DNA of 64,000 bases from Petunia secreta (taxonomy: Eukaryota; Streptophyta; Magnoliopsida; Solanales; Solanaceae), in contig JARKIP010000003.1 in the NCBI GenBank assembly GCA_029990175.1, positions 3,782,001-3,846,000 of the forward strand. Reading direction: 5' to 3'. The notes under the pieces are model-generated. The model did no database searches and had not been told where the DNA came from. It saw only the letters and a list, made by a program, of their open reading frames with translations. Shown piece after piece: positions 1 to 12,400 of the stretch. A program made the position numbers and the translations under genes. Each line of letters opens with the position of its first letter. The stretch's first letter is position 1.

Positions 1-7
1 CTCTAAG

Positions 8-53
8 CTGCCTACGTACCTCAGTGAAGAGGATCAAGTCATTACGTAGTTCA
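8..53 (-). repeat. CCTACGTA/TACGTAGTTC hairpin-like motif in the 3' UTR of element A
   Basis: GCCTACGTA is followed about 20 bases later by TTACGTAGTTC, giving an inverted pair able to form a stem. The same layout, with AATCAGG or GATCAAG in the loop side, recurs four more times in the 3' region of element B. Function is unknown. Confidence 0.55.
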
Positions 54-221
54 TAATAAAAGAAGTGTGTTTTTTTTTTTCTTGTCCTAACTTTTCCTAG
101 GCCGTCTCTTTCGAGGTTTTCAACCTAGCGGACATTTTTTTTTAGGCCGTGCACAGTTTAGACTCTTGCGGGCCAGGAGTTTTATGTAGTTTATGCTCGT
201 GCATCAAAGGAGCGTAGCGAT

Positions 222-334
222 TTGCAGTTTAAGCTTGTGCGTCTAGGAGCGTGTCAACTTGCAGTTTAGGCTCGTGCGTTGAGGAGCATGTCAACTTGCA
301 GTTTAGGCTCGTGCGTTGAGGAGCATGTCAACTT
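222..334 (-). repeat. 37-bp tandem repeat in the 3' UTR of element A
   Basis: Three units of 37 bp, the last two nearly identical, each beginning GCAGTTTAGGCTCGTGCG, end directly at the stop of the integrase frame. Short tandem arrays just after pol are typical of Tat/Ogre 3' UTRs. Confidence 0.8.
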
Positions 335-1420
335 CAAGGATAGTACTTCTTCAAGAATTTTCCGTTAATGGGACCGAGTCTTTTTCCTTCAGCATCAATA
401 AGCTTATAAGCACCACTTGAATAGACTTCTTGCACAACATACGGTCCGTCCCATTTTGCAGTGAACTTGCCCCCAGATTTATGGGAAGTAATGATGGGTC
501 TTCTTACTGCAAGAACTTGATCACCAACTTGAAAAGATCTCGGGCGAACCTTTTTATTGAAAGCACGAGATAGACGAGCTTGATAACATTCAAGGCTTTG
601 TTGATCTTCGAGTCTTTTCTCATCTAGAGCCTCCAACTATTCAAGGCGTAAGCGAGCATTTTCTTCATCAGTGAGCCCTTCTTGGAGAGCAAGTCTCAAG
701 GATGGTATTTGACGCTCCAGTGGCAACACAGCTTCAACTCCATAAACAAGCGAGTCGGGAGTTGCTTGCGTTAGTGTGCGGTGAGTTGTCCTATATGCCC
801 ACAAAGCTTCTTCCATCCTTTCATGCCAATCTCGTTTGGATTTGGAAACAACCTTATTAAGCAAATTGCACAAGGTCTTGTTGAATGCTTCGGCTAGGCC
901 ATTGGCGGCAGCATTGTACATGGAAGATTTGCGCTGCTTGAAGCCAAAGAGATCACATATTTTATTCATCAGTCTATTATCGAATGGCTTGCCATTATCC
1001 GTTATTATATAACGAGGGATACCAAAGCGGTAAATAATGTTAACTCGGATGAAGTTTGCAACCTTCTCCTTCTTTACTTCCTTGAGAGCGACGGCTTCTG
1101 CCCATTTTGAGAAGTAATCAGTTGCAGCTAATATGAACACGTGTCCTTCAGAAGACTTCGGCAATGGTCCAACAATGTCTAACCCCAAGCATCAAATGAC
1201 CAAGACGCGACCGTTGGGCGCAACACTTCAGGTGGTTGATGTATGAAGTTTGCATGGAGCTGACAAGCTTTGCATCTTCGAGCATGGTCCAAGCAATCCT
1301 TCACCATTGTTGGCCAGTAGTACCACATCCTTTTTATATGGAAGTGAAGCTTCGGCCCAGACTGGTGTGATCCACATACCCCAGAGTGTGCTTCTTCCAG
1401 AGCTTGAAGTGTCTCCTAAA
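334..1420 (-). pseudogene. Element A integrase (broken)
   Basis: This part would join element DNA to host chromosomes. The zinc-binding N-terminal half lies around 1230-1420 in the frame that continues into the catalytic core. The core shows D in LDIVGPLP, D in ITDNGKPF and E in NGLAEAFN, so all three catalytic acids survive. The C-terminal part (334-636) has the SH3-like GDQVLAVRR and KWDGPYVVQEV segments. One in-frame TAG (637-639) splits core from C-terminus, and a frameshift near 1420 separates the gene from the upstream RNase H frame. The piece from 334 to 636 has no ATG of its own and is only the tail of the polyprotein. Confidence 0.8.
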
Positions 1421-2208
1421 CATCGCAAAAGTACTCCCTCAAATGATCTTCTATATAGAGTGTCCTTGTAGTAAAGGAAACGGGGTGCTCTACGACGAAT
1501 TTCGCTTCTTCTTCTCGGATTTTCTGGCAGGGTTCCATGACTGAGGTAATCAATTATAGGTTTCCGCCAGTCCTCCTTCTCAGCCTTAGAAACAGCAACA
1601 AGACGTTGAAGCTCATTTTCACCATCCACGCCTTCATCAAATGGTGGTACTACCCATCTTTGGCAGATAGTAACTTGTGTCTGTTCAGGCAAGGCAAGTG
1701 TTGATGCCAAAGCTGCCAAGGCATCGGCTTTCTTATTTTCCTTCCTCGACACATGCTGGAGAGTTACATCCCCAAGCCATCCTATTAACTTCTGTGCATA
1801 ATTGTGATAGGGTTGTAACTCTGGTTTCCTTACCTCATAGCTACCTAGAAGCTGATTGATTACCAATTTAGAGTCTCCGTATACTTGCAACTGTAACTGC
1901 TTCATGTCAACGGCCATTTTGAGACCAAGTATGAGTGCTTGATACGCTGCGACGTTATTAGAGCAACGTTGCATTAACGTGAAAGAATATGGGAAAACCT
2001 CTCCTTCGGAAGTTCCAAAAACCACACCAGCCCCAGCTCCATCATGACGTGCAGCACCGTCGAAGTACATCATCCACGATGGTTGAACTTCGACGACCAT
2101 TGCATCTTCATCAGTGAGCTCCCAATCATCAGGTATCGGATGGTCTGCCAAGAAGTCAGCTAACGCTTGTCCTTTCACCGCTTTTTGAGGGACGTACAAA
2201 ATCTCAAA
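1421..2208 (-). pseudogene. Element A second (archaeal-type) RNase H domain
   Basis: The frame opens just after an in-frame TAA at 2209-2211 and runs on from the RT-linked RNase H (segment VKGQALADFLADHP). The second RNase H starts with MMYFDGAARHDGAGAG; the first catalytic D is near 2061. It continues with NNVAAYQALILGL and VYGDSKLVINQL, which carry further acidic residues. An additional RNase H of this type between RT-RH and integrase is known from the Tat branch and is the main reason for the lineage call. The protein leaves its frame near 1420. Confidence 0.8.
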
Positions 2209-4362
2209 TTATTGAAACTGGAGGTACCATCTCGCCAAACGATCACTAAGGACGGGTTTTGACATCACAAATTTTATAGGATTTGCTTTGGAAATGAGTC
2301 GGACGACGTGAGTTTGAAAGTAGTGCTTTAACTTTTGAATAGAGAAGACTAGCGCCAAACACAACTTTTCGATTGGCAAGTACTTCAACTCATTTGGTGT
2401 CATCATCCTACTTAAGTAGTAAAGGGAATTTTCTTTCCCTTCACTATTCTCTTGAGCCAAAAGCGCCCCAACAGACCTTTCTTGCGCTGCAATATACAAT
2501 ATCAGCGGCTTTCCAGGTATAGGCGCAGCTAAAACTGGAGGTTTCATCAAGTACGACTTGATGCTCTCGAATGCGTTGCTGCAAGCTTGATCCCATTCGA
2601 AAGGGACACCCTTCTTCATAAGATGGCTGAATGGTTGACATCTTCCAGCCAGATTTGAAATGAATCTCCTAAGATACGCCAACTTTCCTTGTAAACTCTT
2701 TAGTTCATGAATATTTCTAGGCTCAGGCATCTTCAAAATCGCATCGAATTTAGCTTGATCAATTTCAACCTCTCGGTGTCGAACAATGAAACCAAGGAAT
2801 TTACCTGAAGTAACTCCGAATGCGCACTTTAAAGGATTCATCCGAAGTTGGTATCTTCGCAGCAATTCAAACACCGTTCTCAAGTCCTGTAGGTGATCCT
2901 TCTTGTTTCTCGATTTCACCACCAAGTCATCAACATAGCACTCGACACTTTTGTGAAGCATGCTGTCAAAGATATTTTGCATCGCTCTTTGATAGGTCGC
3001 TCCAGCATTCTTCAGGCCAAATGGCATCACCTTGTAGCAGTAAATTCCCTTAGGAGTTCGAAACGCTGTGAGTTCTTCATCCTTAGGAGACATGCGAATC
3101 TGGTTATAGCCAGATGAGCCATCCATAAAAGACATTGCCTCATATCCAGTAGTGGCGTCAATCATGAGTTCTGGGATGGGGAGTGGAAATTCATCCTTAG
3201 GACATGCATTGTTGAGATCTCTAAAATCAACACAAACTCGAATTTGGCCATTTTTCTTCCTTACAGGGACTATACTTGAAATCCAAGTAGGATACTTGAC
3301 TTCCCGAATAAAACCAACCTCAATAAGCTTGTTGACTTCATTCTCGATCAAGGGTACCAGCTCTGACCTGAAGCGGCGTTGGCTTTGCTTAACAGGACAA
3401 GCACCATTTCTAACCGCCAGATGATGAACCGCTACTTTGGGGTCTAAACCAGGCATCTCTTTGTAGCTCCAAGCAAAGACATCTCTATACTCTTTCAGAA
3501 GCTCTACATAAGCACTTTCTTCATCCTTCATCAGCAAAGCACTTATATAAGTGGGTCTTGGTTCTTCATCTGTGCCGAGGTTGATTTCTTTCAATGCGTC
3601 AACTGTCGCCTTCACTCCTTCTTCAAGCTCAGGTGGAGCATCTTTAGCATCTTCATCTTCCTGCAGATCTCTGTCGTTGAAAGATATGTGGTGACACCAG
3701 GAAATATCCTCCGACTCATTCTTGACATTATTTGGATATGAAACATTCTGCTCTTCTTCTGCAACGACGTAACATGAAGATCCTACACTTTCTTCATCTT
3801 CCTCACGCTCCTTTGTGTGGACTATAGTGTGAGTCTTTGCCTTTAACAGTTCTCCACATGAAACTACTAGTTTTGCTTGACGCTTCATCCTTGAAGGGAT
3901 CAGACTTTGGCAATCTTTCGAAAGTTTTGGGTCGTTAGGAGAAATGGTGATCTTCGTCTTTACATCACCCTTTTGGAGCTTGTTCCTCTTCTTCGATGGT
4001 CCCAATCTATCAAAGACAGAAGTTCTTGTAGTTGGTTCTCCGAGCCGATAAAAGACAGACTTTCTTTTGTTCGAAGGAACGGACTCATCCTCAGCACCGA
4101 CATAATTGATGTTTGCCCTCTTTATAGAGATGCGAACTGGTGGAGGTTTTTCGAAACCCAAGCCTTCACGTGATTTCTTCATTGATCCTTCTGGTAGAAG
4201 CTTCCCTAACTTAGATGGTTCGTTGGGATCATACCCAGCCTTTGCAAATAGTTTATAAGCATTCAGATCAAAACCCTCGTTCGTGCGCTTTGTGGGGAGT
4301 GAACTATTCTCCGGCGGATTTCGGGCCACAAACTTTCCAAGCAAATTTGAGGATAACTTCAA
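2209..4362 (-). pseudogene. Element A reverse transcriptase and RNase H (717-codon open frame)
   Basis: This is the longest uninterrupted coding stretch of element A. The first 270 residues are a charged linker with no recognised fold. The RT domain occupies roughly residues 340-560: REVKYPTWISSIVPVRKKNG, VCVDFRDLNNACPKDEFPLP, MPFGLKNAGATYQRAM and the catalytic YVDD at 2928-2939 (residue about 475) are all intact. The RT-linked RNase H follows (residues about 610-717). The frame ends at a TAA that lies inside the expected continuation, so the stop is a mutation rather than the natural end. The frame joins poorly to the protease region upstream. Confidence 0.88.
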
Positions 4363-4795
4363 GGCATCAAGTCACTTGATAGGAAGGGTTAATCCATTCA
4401 GCGCGTCACTTTGTAGGTCGGATGATTGGTCTTTCTTCTCCTTTAATTTTGGGACGTAGCGGAGCGTAGATCCTGTCTTCTTTCCTGAAGGTGCAAAATA
4501 TTGCTTATGTGTTTCCTTTGAATAGAGTGGCTTCTATCTTCATCCTCTACAACTTTTGCTTTCCCAGCTGCAATCTCAGCCTTCTTTATTGCAATCTTAG
4601 GATCCAATGTCTTGGCGATGTTATCAACCCTGACTTCATTCACTCGATATTCTTCAAGTAAAATTTAGCGTCACCACAGTACGCTTCAGATTCAGTGAAT
4701 GGCTTGTCATCAGCCACAATTTTCTTCTCAATGCCATCTTCGTGATACTTAAGGCATTGGTGATAGGTGGATGGGACGACTTTATTCTCATGTAT

Positions 4796-5827
4796 CTATG
4801 GCCTTCCCAGCAAGATGTTATAGGAAGTCTTTGCATCGATCACATGCAACCATGCGCTTGAAGTCATTTCTCCAATAGTGAGGTCTATTTTTGTAGCACC
4901 TATGGCCCTTTGCCCCCCTTGATTGAATCTATGGATCATCAAACGGCTTTCAATCAAATCCTCTCTTGAGATGCCAAGTTCGTTCATTGTGTGAATAGGC
5001 AGAATGTTGATTCCGGATCCTCCATCAATCAAGATTCTATTCACTCTTTGTTCATTCACATATCCAACCATGAACAACGGACGATTGTGAGGAACTTCCC
5101 CAAGTAGGATATCATCACTTGTGAATGTGATCTTTGCTTCACAAGTATTTGCTTCTCCCACTGTAGATTCAGTGAGTTTTTCTGACTTTGTAGGTGAAGA
5201 TGGCTCTGGACTTTCATTGTTCTCCTCTACTTTATCAGCATTACAACATGAGGCCTTCGTACCATCTTTAGGGATCTTCATGCAGAACCAACTTGGTAGA
5301 AACTCCTCTAAGGTTACTGGCTGATGTGACTTTTGGTGATGGTAAACCTCCACCTTTGCCTCATGTGGACGTCCGATTGCCTTTTGCTTCCTTGGCTTCC
5401 TTACCATCTTCTTCCTTGTTGGTTTCTCAGCTGGTTCGTCTGGTGGGCTTGCCTTACGATGCCTCCGTCGAGTCACCAATATCCAACCATCATCATCTTC
5501 CTCGAGCGGTGCTTTCTTCATACTTTGTTCACACAGCTTTGGGGAAGAAAATGATCCTTTTGCTGGAACGGGTTCGAAGTCGCCAAACTTGATCATGACA
5601 TCTTGCCCTTCGAATCCTTCAGTGAAGTTGCAGATCGCAATGGGATCTTGTGAGCCAAAGATGATGGAAACTTGGTTTGCATTTTCCTTTTCATCTTCGA
5701 GTATAATCTCCCCTTTGTCGGCCAACTCCATGACTTTGTCCTTAAAGACAAAACATTTTTCAAGAGAGTGACCTAAAAGCCGATGGTACTTGCAGTAGTT
5801 TGGTATCATTCGTTCTTCCAGCTTCAT
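4796..5827 (-). pseudogene. Element A gag tail and aspartic protease
   Basis: The N-terminal part carries a CKYHRLLGHSLEKC zinc-knuckle-like segment, usual at the gag/protease border of this lineage. The middle is a basic, low-complexity spacer (PTRKKMVRKPRKQK). The aspartic protease lies near the end with ILIDGGSGINILP; the catalytic D is near 5022 (residue about 268). The motif reads DGG rather than DSG or DTG. From 4363 to 4795 only short fragments in shifting frames are left, so the link to RT is destroyed. Confidence 0.7.
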
Positions 5828-6915
5828 TAGGACGCTTCATTTCTGGTAGCTCAATGAGCTTTAGTTCCAGAAGCTCATCGAAGATTGCAGGAACATCATA
5901 ATCAAGGAATGGGTATTCCCTATCTTGCATCTCTCTCAAAGTTGATTTCCGACCTGTCTTATCCTTGAAAGAAGTCGTCTTCACACTTTGTTTCTTGCTA
6001 AACTTTGTGGTGAACTTCACAGGCTTGGCATCAACATTCATGGACTCTTTGCTTTCAACCTTGGGTACCACTTTGCTCCATCTCTTGACTTCTTGCTTGT
6101 CTTTTCCCTTGCGAGGTTCGGTGAGTGGTGGCCTTCTTTTCCAGTGGATGCCATGCTTAGCTCCATATCATGAGCACGTGTTGCCAACTCTTCAAAAGTC
6201 CTTGGCTTTATGCCTTGCAAGATGTAGCGAAGCCCCCAATGCATACCTTGAATGCACATCTCAATTCCTGAAGCTTCACTGAGTCTGTCTTAGCAGTTGA
6301 GACTTGCATTCCTCCATCGATTAATGAAGTCAATGACTGGTTCTTCCTATCGTTGTTGCGTGTTTGTAAGCTCTATCATGCTTACGGTACTGATAAGCTA
6401 TCAATCGCCTTTGTCAAGTTTGCAAGTTGTTCCTCCACTGTTAAAGTATTAGTCGCCATGGCATGCACTGCTGTTGGAGATGATGGAGAATAACATGGAT
6501 TCTCCCATAGATTGATCTTTGACTGGAATGAATCGTGCGGCGTGGTTGGAGAGGATCCAATGCTTGAAACTTCATCGTCTTTCTTCGCTACGGGACTTCT
6601 GGATCTGCAGAGCCTAAGTCGAGCCAAAGTGTTTTCAACAATCTCAGCTATATTTTCTCCTTTTTCCAATGGCTCAGTAGATGATCCCGCTCCTTTGGAA
6701 GATGAAGAACCGAAAGTTGGAGTTGATGCGGGCGGCACCGGATGTGCTTGTTGTCCCATCAAGTTTGCTTTGTTTCTTGTAACTGGTCCAAAGCTTCCCT
6801 TAGTAGCATTCATGCAGCTTTGAAATTCAGAAGAGAACTTGGAATTGGCATCAAGGTCATGAGGCCAGACAGATTTTGCAGCGACAGATTTTGAGTTGGT
6901 GTTCTTGGAAGCCAT
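5828..6915 (-). pseudogene. Element A gag (broken)
   Basis: The likely start is the ATG at 6913-6915 (MASKNTNSKSVAAKSVWP). Reading also stays open upstream through the primer binding site, but that is not expected to be translated. The first open stretch ends at 6382. Recognisable gag continues in other frames at 6038-6259 (LQGIKPRTFEELATRAHDME) and down to 5760, so at least two frameshifts or stops break it. Capsid function is inferred from position and similarity to Tat gag proteins. Confidence 0.65.
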
Positions 6916-6968
6916 CTCAATGTTGCTGAACTTCGTGAGTTGGAAAGTTGAGATGAGAGGTAGAGATT

Positions 6969-6986
6969 GTCCCACTGGGCGTGCCA
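6969..6986 (-). other. Primer binding site of element A
   Basis: On the minus strand TGGCACGCCCAGTGGGAC starts five bases after the LTR end. It begins with TGG, as required to pair with a tRNA CCA tail. I do not assign the tRNA. Confidence 0.7.
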
Positions 6987-6991
6987 GAATT

Positions 6992-8007
6992 TGTAACAAC
7001 TAAATTCGCGTCAAGAAAATAAATATCGAGACAAGAAAATATTGCCACAATATATTTTATTTATCAAAATATGAGTGTTACAATCTCTATGATTCCTCTG
7101 ATTCGTCTTTTAAAAATAATAACTTCGAGGGTTTTTGAGCTTGATCTTGAAGTTTGGACTTGAATTTGGATTTGATCTTGATCTTGATCTTGACTTGATG
7201 AGTTCAAGAGCTTGGAGCTTTATCTTGAACTTGGTCTTGATCTTGAACTTGTACTTGGACTCAAGGGCTTGAAGCTTGATCTTGAATCTTCGTCTTGATC
7301 TCTAGAACTTGTAGAGAAATATCTGAGTGCTTGCAGCTTTTGTAGAAAACTCTTGCTTTGATCCACGAGCTCTTTCTTGCTTCTTGTTATGGATTCTTGC
7401 TTGTGATTTCTCCTCTTCTCAAATGAGAGATTTGACCCCTTTATATAGATATGGGGTGGAGTAGCCACCAAGAAACCCTAACGGGCCAAGGCCCGTGGAC
7501 CGGCCAATCAGATTTAAGTAGTGACTAGGCCGTATTTGATTGGCCATAACATGTCACATGTCCACATGGCGTATTTTCATTGGTCTTGGGGTTTGAATTG
7601 GATTGCCACATCATTTGACGTGTGGCATGATCCATTTGGCTATTTTATTTGACTTGGCGCCACGTCACTTGCCACGTGGCACATTTTGGGCCTCTAGGAA
7701 AACTTATATCCATTGGGCCTTAGGCTAATTTGGGCTAGCCTTTCAAGATTGAACTTTTATTATATTTAAATAATTAGCCCAATTATATTAGTCCATAGCA
7801 CTTATTTGGACCAATATATTTTTGATTTAACATATAGCCATATTATTTCATGGATTTAAATCCAATAAAATTTACTTGTCCACAACCTTATTTTATGATA
7901 TAAATTATACCAAATAATAATACCCATATATTATCTCAATCTATCATCTTTCAGTTTTGAATTCATACATATCAACTTCTTAATAGGGTTATAAGAAGCT
8001 AGTTACA
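6992..8007 (-). repeat. 5' LTR of element A
   Basis: On the plus strand it begins TGTAACAAC and ends GTTACA, giving short inverted ends. The inner end abuts the primer binding site. A TATA box on the minus strand lies at 7439-7448, leaving a transcribed leader of roughly 400 bp to the LTR end. The stretch 7135-7300 is a degenerate CTTGATCTTGAACTTG repeat. The outer end (8007) is chosen by symmetry only, because the partner LTR is outside the window. Confidence 0.6.
7439..7448 (-). promoter_or_regulatory. TATA box of element A LTR
   Basis: CTATATAAAG on the minus strand, followed by GGGGTCAAATCTCTC, is the only strong TATA box in this LTR and is correctly oriented toward gag. Confidence 0.55.
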
Positions 8008-8121
8008 ACTATTTATTACTAAAGACCATGAGAGGTTCTACCCCAAATAAACACTTCCTAATTCCTATATCTCCTCATCCACTACTGTTGTTCTAACTTA
8101 AATGGTTTTGCTGCATATATA

Positions 8122-9367
8122 GAGTCCATTACCTAAATAGTCACTCAACTATTGATTCAACTATTGGAAATAAACCAAGAAAGTCACTCTTCTTTGTAAT
8201 GTTCCTAAATGGTCACTCAGCTTTTGATAATTAACTCAAACGGTCATTCTCACATGAAAAGTTGCTATCTCCGATGATAAATATTGACGTGGAATTTTTT
8301 TAAAAAGAAATTTAAATTCCACTGTCCCCACCCATTTAACATAATTATTTGACCCATACCCGATCCAATTAACTTAATGGGTCAACTATTAAAAATGCCA
8401 GTGCAATTTTAATCCTAAGATACATTTCAACTTTTCATTCAAGATTCTTGAGTCTTCTAATGATAGAACGCAAAAAAGTATGTTAACAATATTAATAGTT
8501 TTAACAAAACACGACATCTTATATAAAAGTGTCATACTAACTTTTAGTTTGTTACTCCTAGAAACTAGAAGAAGAAAATAAAGTAAGTTACTCCGAAAAC
8601 TTACTCCTAAAAACTGTTAGTAGGCTAGTAAACTGTTAGTAAGATACTCTTAAAAACTAACTCCTAAAAAATGTTAGTAAACTGTTAGTAAATTATAATT
8701 ATTAGTAAGTTACTCCTACAGACTAAAAGAAGAAAATAAAATAATTTATTAAGCTAAAGAAGAAAATAAAGTAATTTATTAAGATATTAGTCACCAATTG
8801 GTAGACCAGAAAATCATTCTCACCAGATATTGGCTCATGCTACTCACACCAAATATTTAATTCATTTCAGTACCATTCATGATCAGTAAAAGATAAGTAA
8901 TCGTTGTTTTAGTCATATCCAGTACCATTGTCGTGTATTATGTTATGAGCTTATGGTATTTTATGATTATTTTTAGTTTAATTGCAATAGTTTTATTGGG
9001 GAAGAAATCGATTGAAAGTAAAATTTTGGTACCTAAAAAGAAGAGAAGTGAAACATCGTATAGTATCTTAGGATTAAAGTTGAACTGACTTTTTTAATAG
9101 TTGAACCATTAAGTTATTTGGGTCGGGTATGAGTCAAATAATTATATTAAGTGGGTGGGAACAGTGGGATTTAAATTTCTTTATATTTTAATTTTTTTTA
9201 AAAAAATTCCAAGTCAGCATGTATCATCGGAGGTAGCAACTTTTCAGGTGAGAATGACCATTTGAGTTAATTATCCAAAGTTGAGTGACCATTTAGGAAC
9301 ATTACAAAGAAGAGTGACTTTCTTGGTTTATTTCCAATAGTTGAGTGACCATTTAAGTAATGGACTC
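8122..9367. mobile_element. Mutator-like MITE with ~300-bp terminal inverted repeats
   Basis: Inverted repeats of about 300 bp (8122-8425 and 9060-9367) start GAGTCCATTAC and end GTAATGGACTC. The left arm has a small internal duplication (CAACTATTGATTCAACTATTGG). Both ends are flanked by the identical 10-bp TGCATATATA (8112-8121 and 9368-9377). A 9-11-bp duplication with long TIRs fits Mutator-like elements. The 630-bp middle is AT-rich with short repeats built on AGTAAGTTACTCCTA and holds no transposase frame, so it is non-autonomous. Confidence 0.85.
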
Positions 9368-9420
9368 TGCATATATATGACTCCTAATTTGTGAATATTG
9401 TCAAGAACGTAACTATCGTC

Positions 9421-12400
9421 TGTTGAACCCCAAAAATTACCCTTTCTTTAAGAAAAGACAGGTTTCGGGTATATTTCAACAAAATGGGACTCCAAAGGGT
9501 TTCTTTGGAGTCACCTAATTTAAGGATTATTAGGAACCTAAGTTAACTAATGAGTGCAGTTTTATTTTTTATTTAAAAAAAATTAAATTAAAATCAGAGA
9601 TTCTTAGGTAAGTGGTTCTATTAAATTCGAAAGAAAGTCCCTTGCGGGAGCACTTTCGAAAATCCGCTAAAAGCGGTTAATCCGGCAGTTTTCACGAATT
9701 TGTTAAGGATAATAAAATTAATTTTAACTAGAATAATATGAATAATATAAATAAGATAAGATTTTAATTACGCCGATACTTAGATAAATAAATGATTCAA
9801 TTTAAGATTAATTAAATAGATAAGGAAATAATAATCAATTAATTAATTAATAAAGTAAGTAAAGGTTAAATGAAGTTAGATGATTAAATAAAACACATTA
9901 GATAAATAATTGAATGGTAATAAAGGGATTAATTAATAGATTGAATAAATAGATGAATAAATAAGCAAATGAATAACTTAATTAAATAAATAAATACTTA
10001 ACAATTTTAATTAAATAAAGAGTAAATGAATAATAATTGATTAATTAAATAAATAAATGAATAAGTATTTAATTGATTAAATAAATTATTAATTGAAATT
10101 AAATAAATTAGATTAAATAAATAAAGGATTAAAATTTAATTGATTAACTAAATAAATAAATTAGAATAGGTAAATAAATAATTGAATATTTAATATAATA
10201 AATAAAGAAACAATTCAAATACGAATTATGACGAGGGTAAGATTTTAGTCGAATTTGATTTTGCACTCATTAATTGACAAATGATTCTAAACATTCATAA
10301 ATTAATTGGCTATTCGAAAAGAAATGATACAAAGCATTAATATAAAAATAATTTAAGTGATTTACAATAGTTATTCATAATTCAAATATCAATTCTATTC
10401 TACGGGGCTCCTAAAATATGCTTTCTAAAGGGGACGGGAAAGAAGGAGTTTAAAAGGTAGAACCCGGAAGCGCAAACTCAATCATTGAGCCTTGGACTTT
10501 GCGATTTTCATTTTTTCTTTTCTTGCATTTTCGGGGATATCAAGTCCCGAAAATGCGGAGCGGACCCAATAACTCCAAATGCGGCTATCCCAATTTGTGA
10601 GTTAGCGAAACTCATCCCAAGCGTTTGTGTCCATGCCAAAATGAGAAAAAAAATAGAGAAAAGGATTAATAAATGCCCAAAGATAATATGCATAAATTAC
10701 TTGCAAAACTAATATCTCAAATGACATTTACAGTAATAGCCAAACTCCAGTAAGCAAAAAGAAGTCCAAAGACGTGATGCTTTTTTTCCTTATAATGAAC
10801 TTAAGATGTTTGTAAGATATGGAATCTGTAATAGTTCTCATCCAATACTTCATAAAGACTACCCAGTGACAAGTATAAACCTATTTTACAAATGTAATTA
10901 CAACCAAATTAGACAGTTATAGATCTTGTAAAAAATAGAAAATAGAAAATCTTGAATCTTCCCTTCAAGATTCATAGAACCAGACCTGAACTAATATCAA
11001 ACGCTTGCATTTCATTGAAGTAATTTATTCGTTTCAATAAGAAGATAAGGCACATTCACGTAAGCAAAAAAAATATTCCTCAGCAAGCTATGTTCAATTT
11101 TTGAACATTTCAATATGCTAAGCAGTTTTCAAGATAAACACCATACATGCGCTACACAGCTAAAGATTTGTATCTAAAACTTAGGACTGAATGGACTCCA
11201 AGTGACAGGTAGTAGACTCAATGCCATCCAGAGCTACATCCAAACAACAAATCAATCTTACAAAACTAGATGCATTGTAAAAAATTTCTATTCTGGGAAA
11301 GAATTTGGACTGAACTTTAAATACAAAGTGGGGGGGGGAGTGCATGGAAACTAGCAGTACTAATCTCAAATCCATGTAAGCTTGCATCTTTAACCCCACT
11401 CTTGCCAGAACTTAAGCCCTTCCACACTCCTGCTAACACACAAACTCTAACCCTTTGCTACACACCCCTATACTCCCTAAACAGGACAACTTCCTAAATC
11501 CCTGAAATACTCTGCATTCGACCAAAACACCTCTTAAACTGCACCTCAGACCCCTGAAACCTACCAGGACCTGAAAAGCTCACCCCTGATCTTCCTTTTG
11601 GAACAGCCCCACCTCCTGAATACTCCCAGAAAACAAAAACTACAACAGAACCCCTTTATACACTCAGAACTAACTCCCTTGATGCCCTGAAACTATGATC
11701 AACTAGCCTCAGGCACAACAAAACCTGAAACAACAGACTCCCTCATGCCTTCACTTTCTCAACTCAGAACCAGCACCAACTTATAGATAAATGCCCTGCA
11801 GATACACACCTTTCAATTTCCCAACTACAAGCTCCCGGGGCCAACCCCCTATCTTCCTCACATATCCTATCTATGAACAAAAACCTCAGCCCTTCTATAC
11901 TCCTTCAACACAGCCACACAACCAGCTACAACTATCAGGAACTCCCTACTAAAACCACATCCCATTTGGCCAAACTACACACTGAAGCCACCAGGAAAAT
12001 CAGTTTCAATCCAGGCTCTATCTACACCCTTCAAACCACCACTACACTCCCTGAACTCCTTCTTTCCTATGAACACCTCAGAAATTGCATAAACAAAAAG
12101 AACCCAGGGCCCTTATCCTGCCAAACAAGAAGTTCAGACCCCTCTCCTTCAATGGCCTGAAGCCTCCTTCATCTTACCAGAACCAAGAACAACCCTATAC
12201 CTCCCTTTAACAACTTTAGAAACCCCGGCTCAATAATACAGTTTCAAGCTATGCAGAATCAAACCAACTTCAGCAAGGAAAACTGAAATAAATACCTTAG
12301 AGGTTCAATTTCCATATTTAACAGTTTGAAATTCATGGTCTACTCACGTCTTATGATTATTACATGCTTCCAGTTCTACTTATTACACTACTCACTAAAT

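Larger units (their letters stand above)
1..8007 (-). mobile_element. Element A: Ty3/gypsy LTR retrotransposon, Tat lineage, 3' LTR outside window
   Basis: Reading on the minus strand from right to left the order is 5' LTR, primer binding site, gag, protease, reverse transcriptase, RNase H, a second archaeal-type RNase H, integrase, then a 3' untranslated part with short tandem repeats. The RT-RH-second RH-INT order is the hallmark of the Tat branch of Ty3 elements. The coding part carries an in-frame TAA at 2209, a frameshift near 1420, an in-frame TAG at 637 and a scrambled stretch between 4363 and 4795, so it cannot encode a full polyprotein. The 3' LTR would lie to the left of base 1, so no LTR divergence or target duplication can be measured here. 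Confidence 0.85.

Noticed and set aside
2820..4173. Plus-strand frames of 77-90 codons opposite the RT of element A
   Set aside because: Shadows of the minus-strand pol gene; no independent features.
9690..10220. TAAATAAATGA-rich stretch as a matrix attachment region or origin
   Set aside because: It is low-complexity DNA inside the element B LTR; no further evidence for such a role.
11873..12160. 95-codon plus-strand frame (MNKNLSPSILLQHSHTTSYN)
   Set aside because: Lies in pyrimidine-rich LTR sequence, low-complexity residues, no domain; the strand is opposite to the element.
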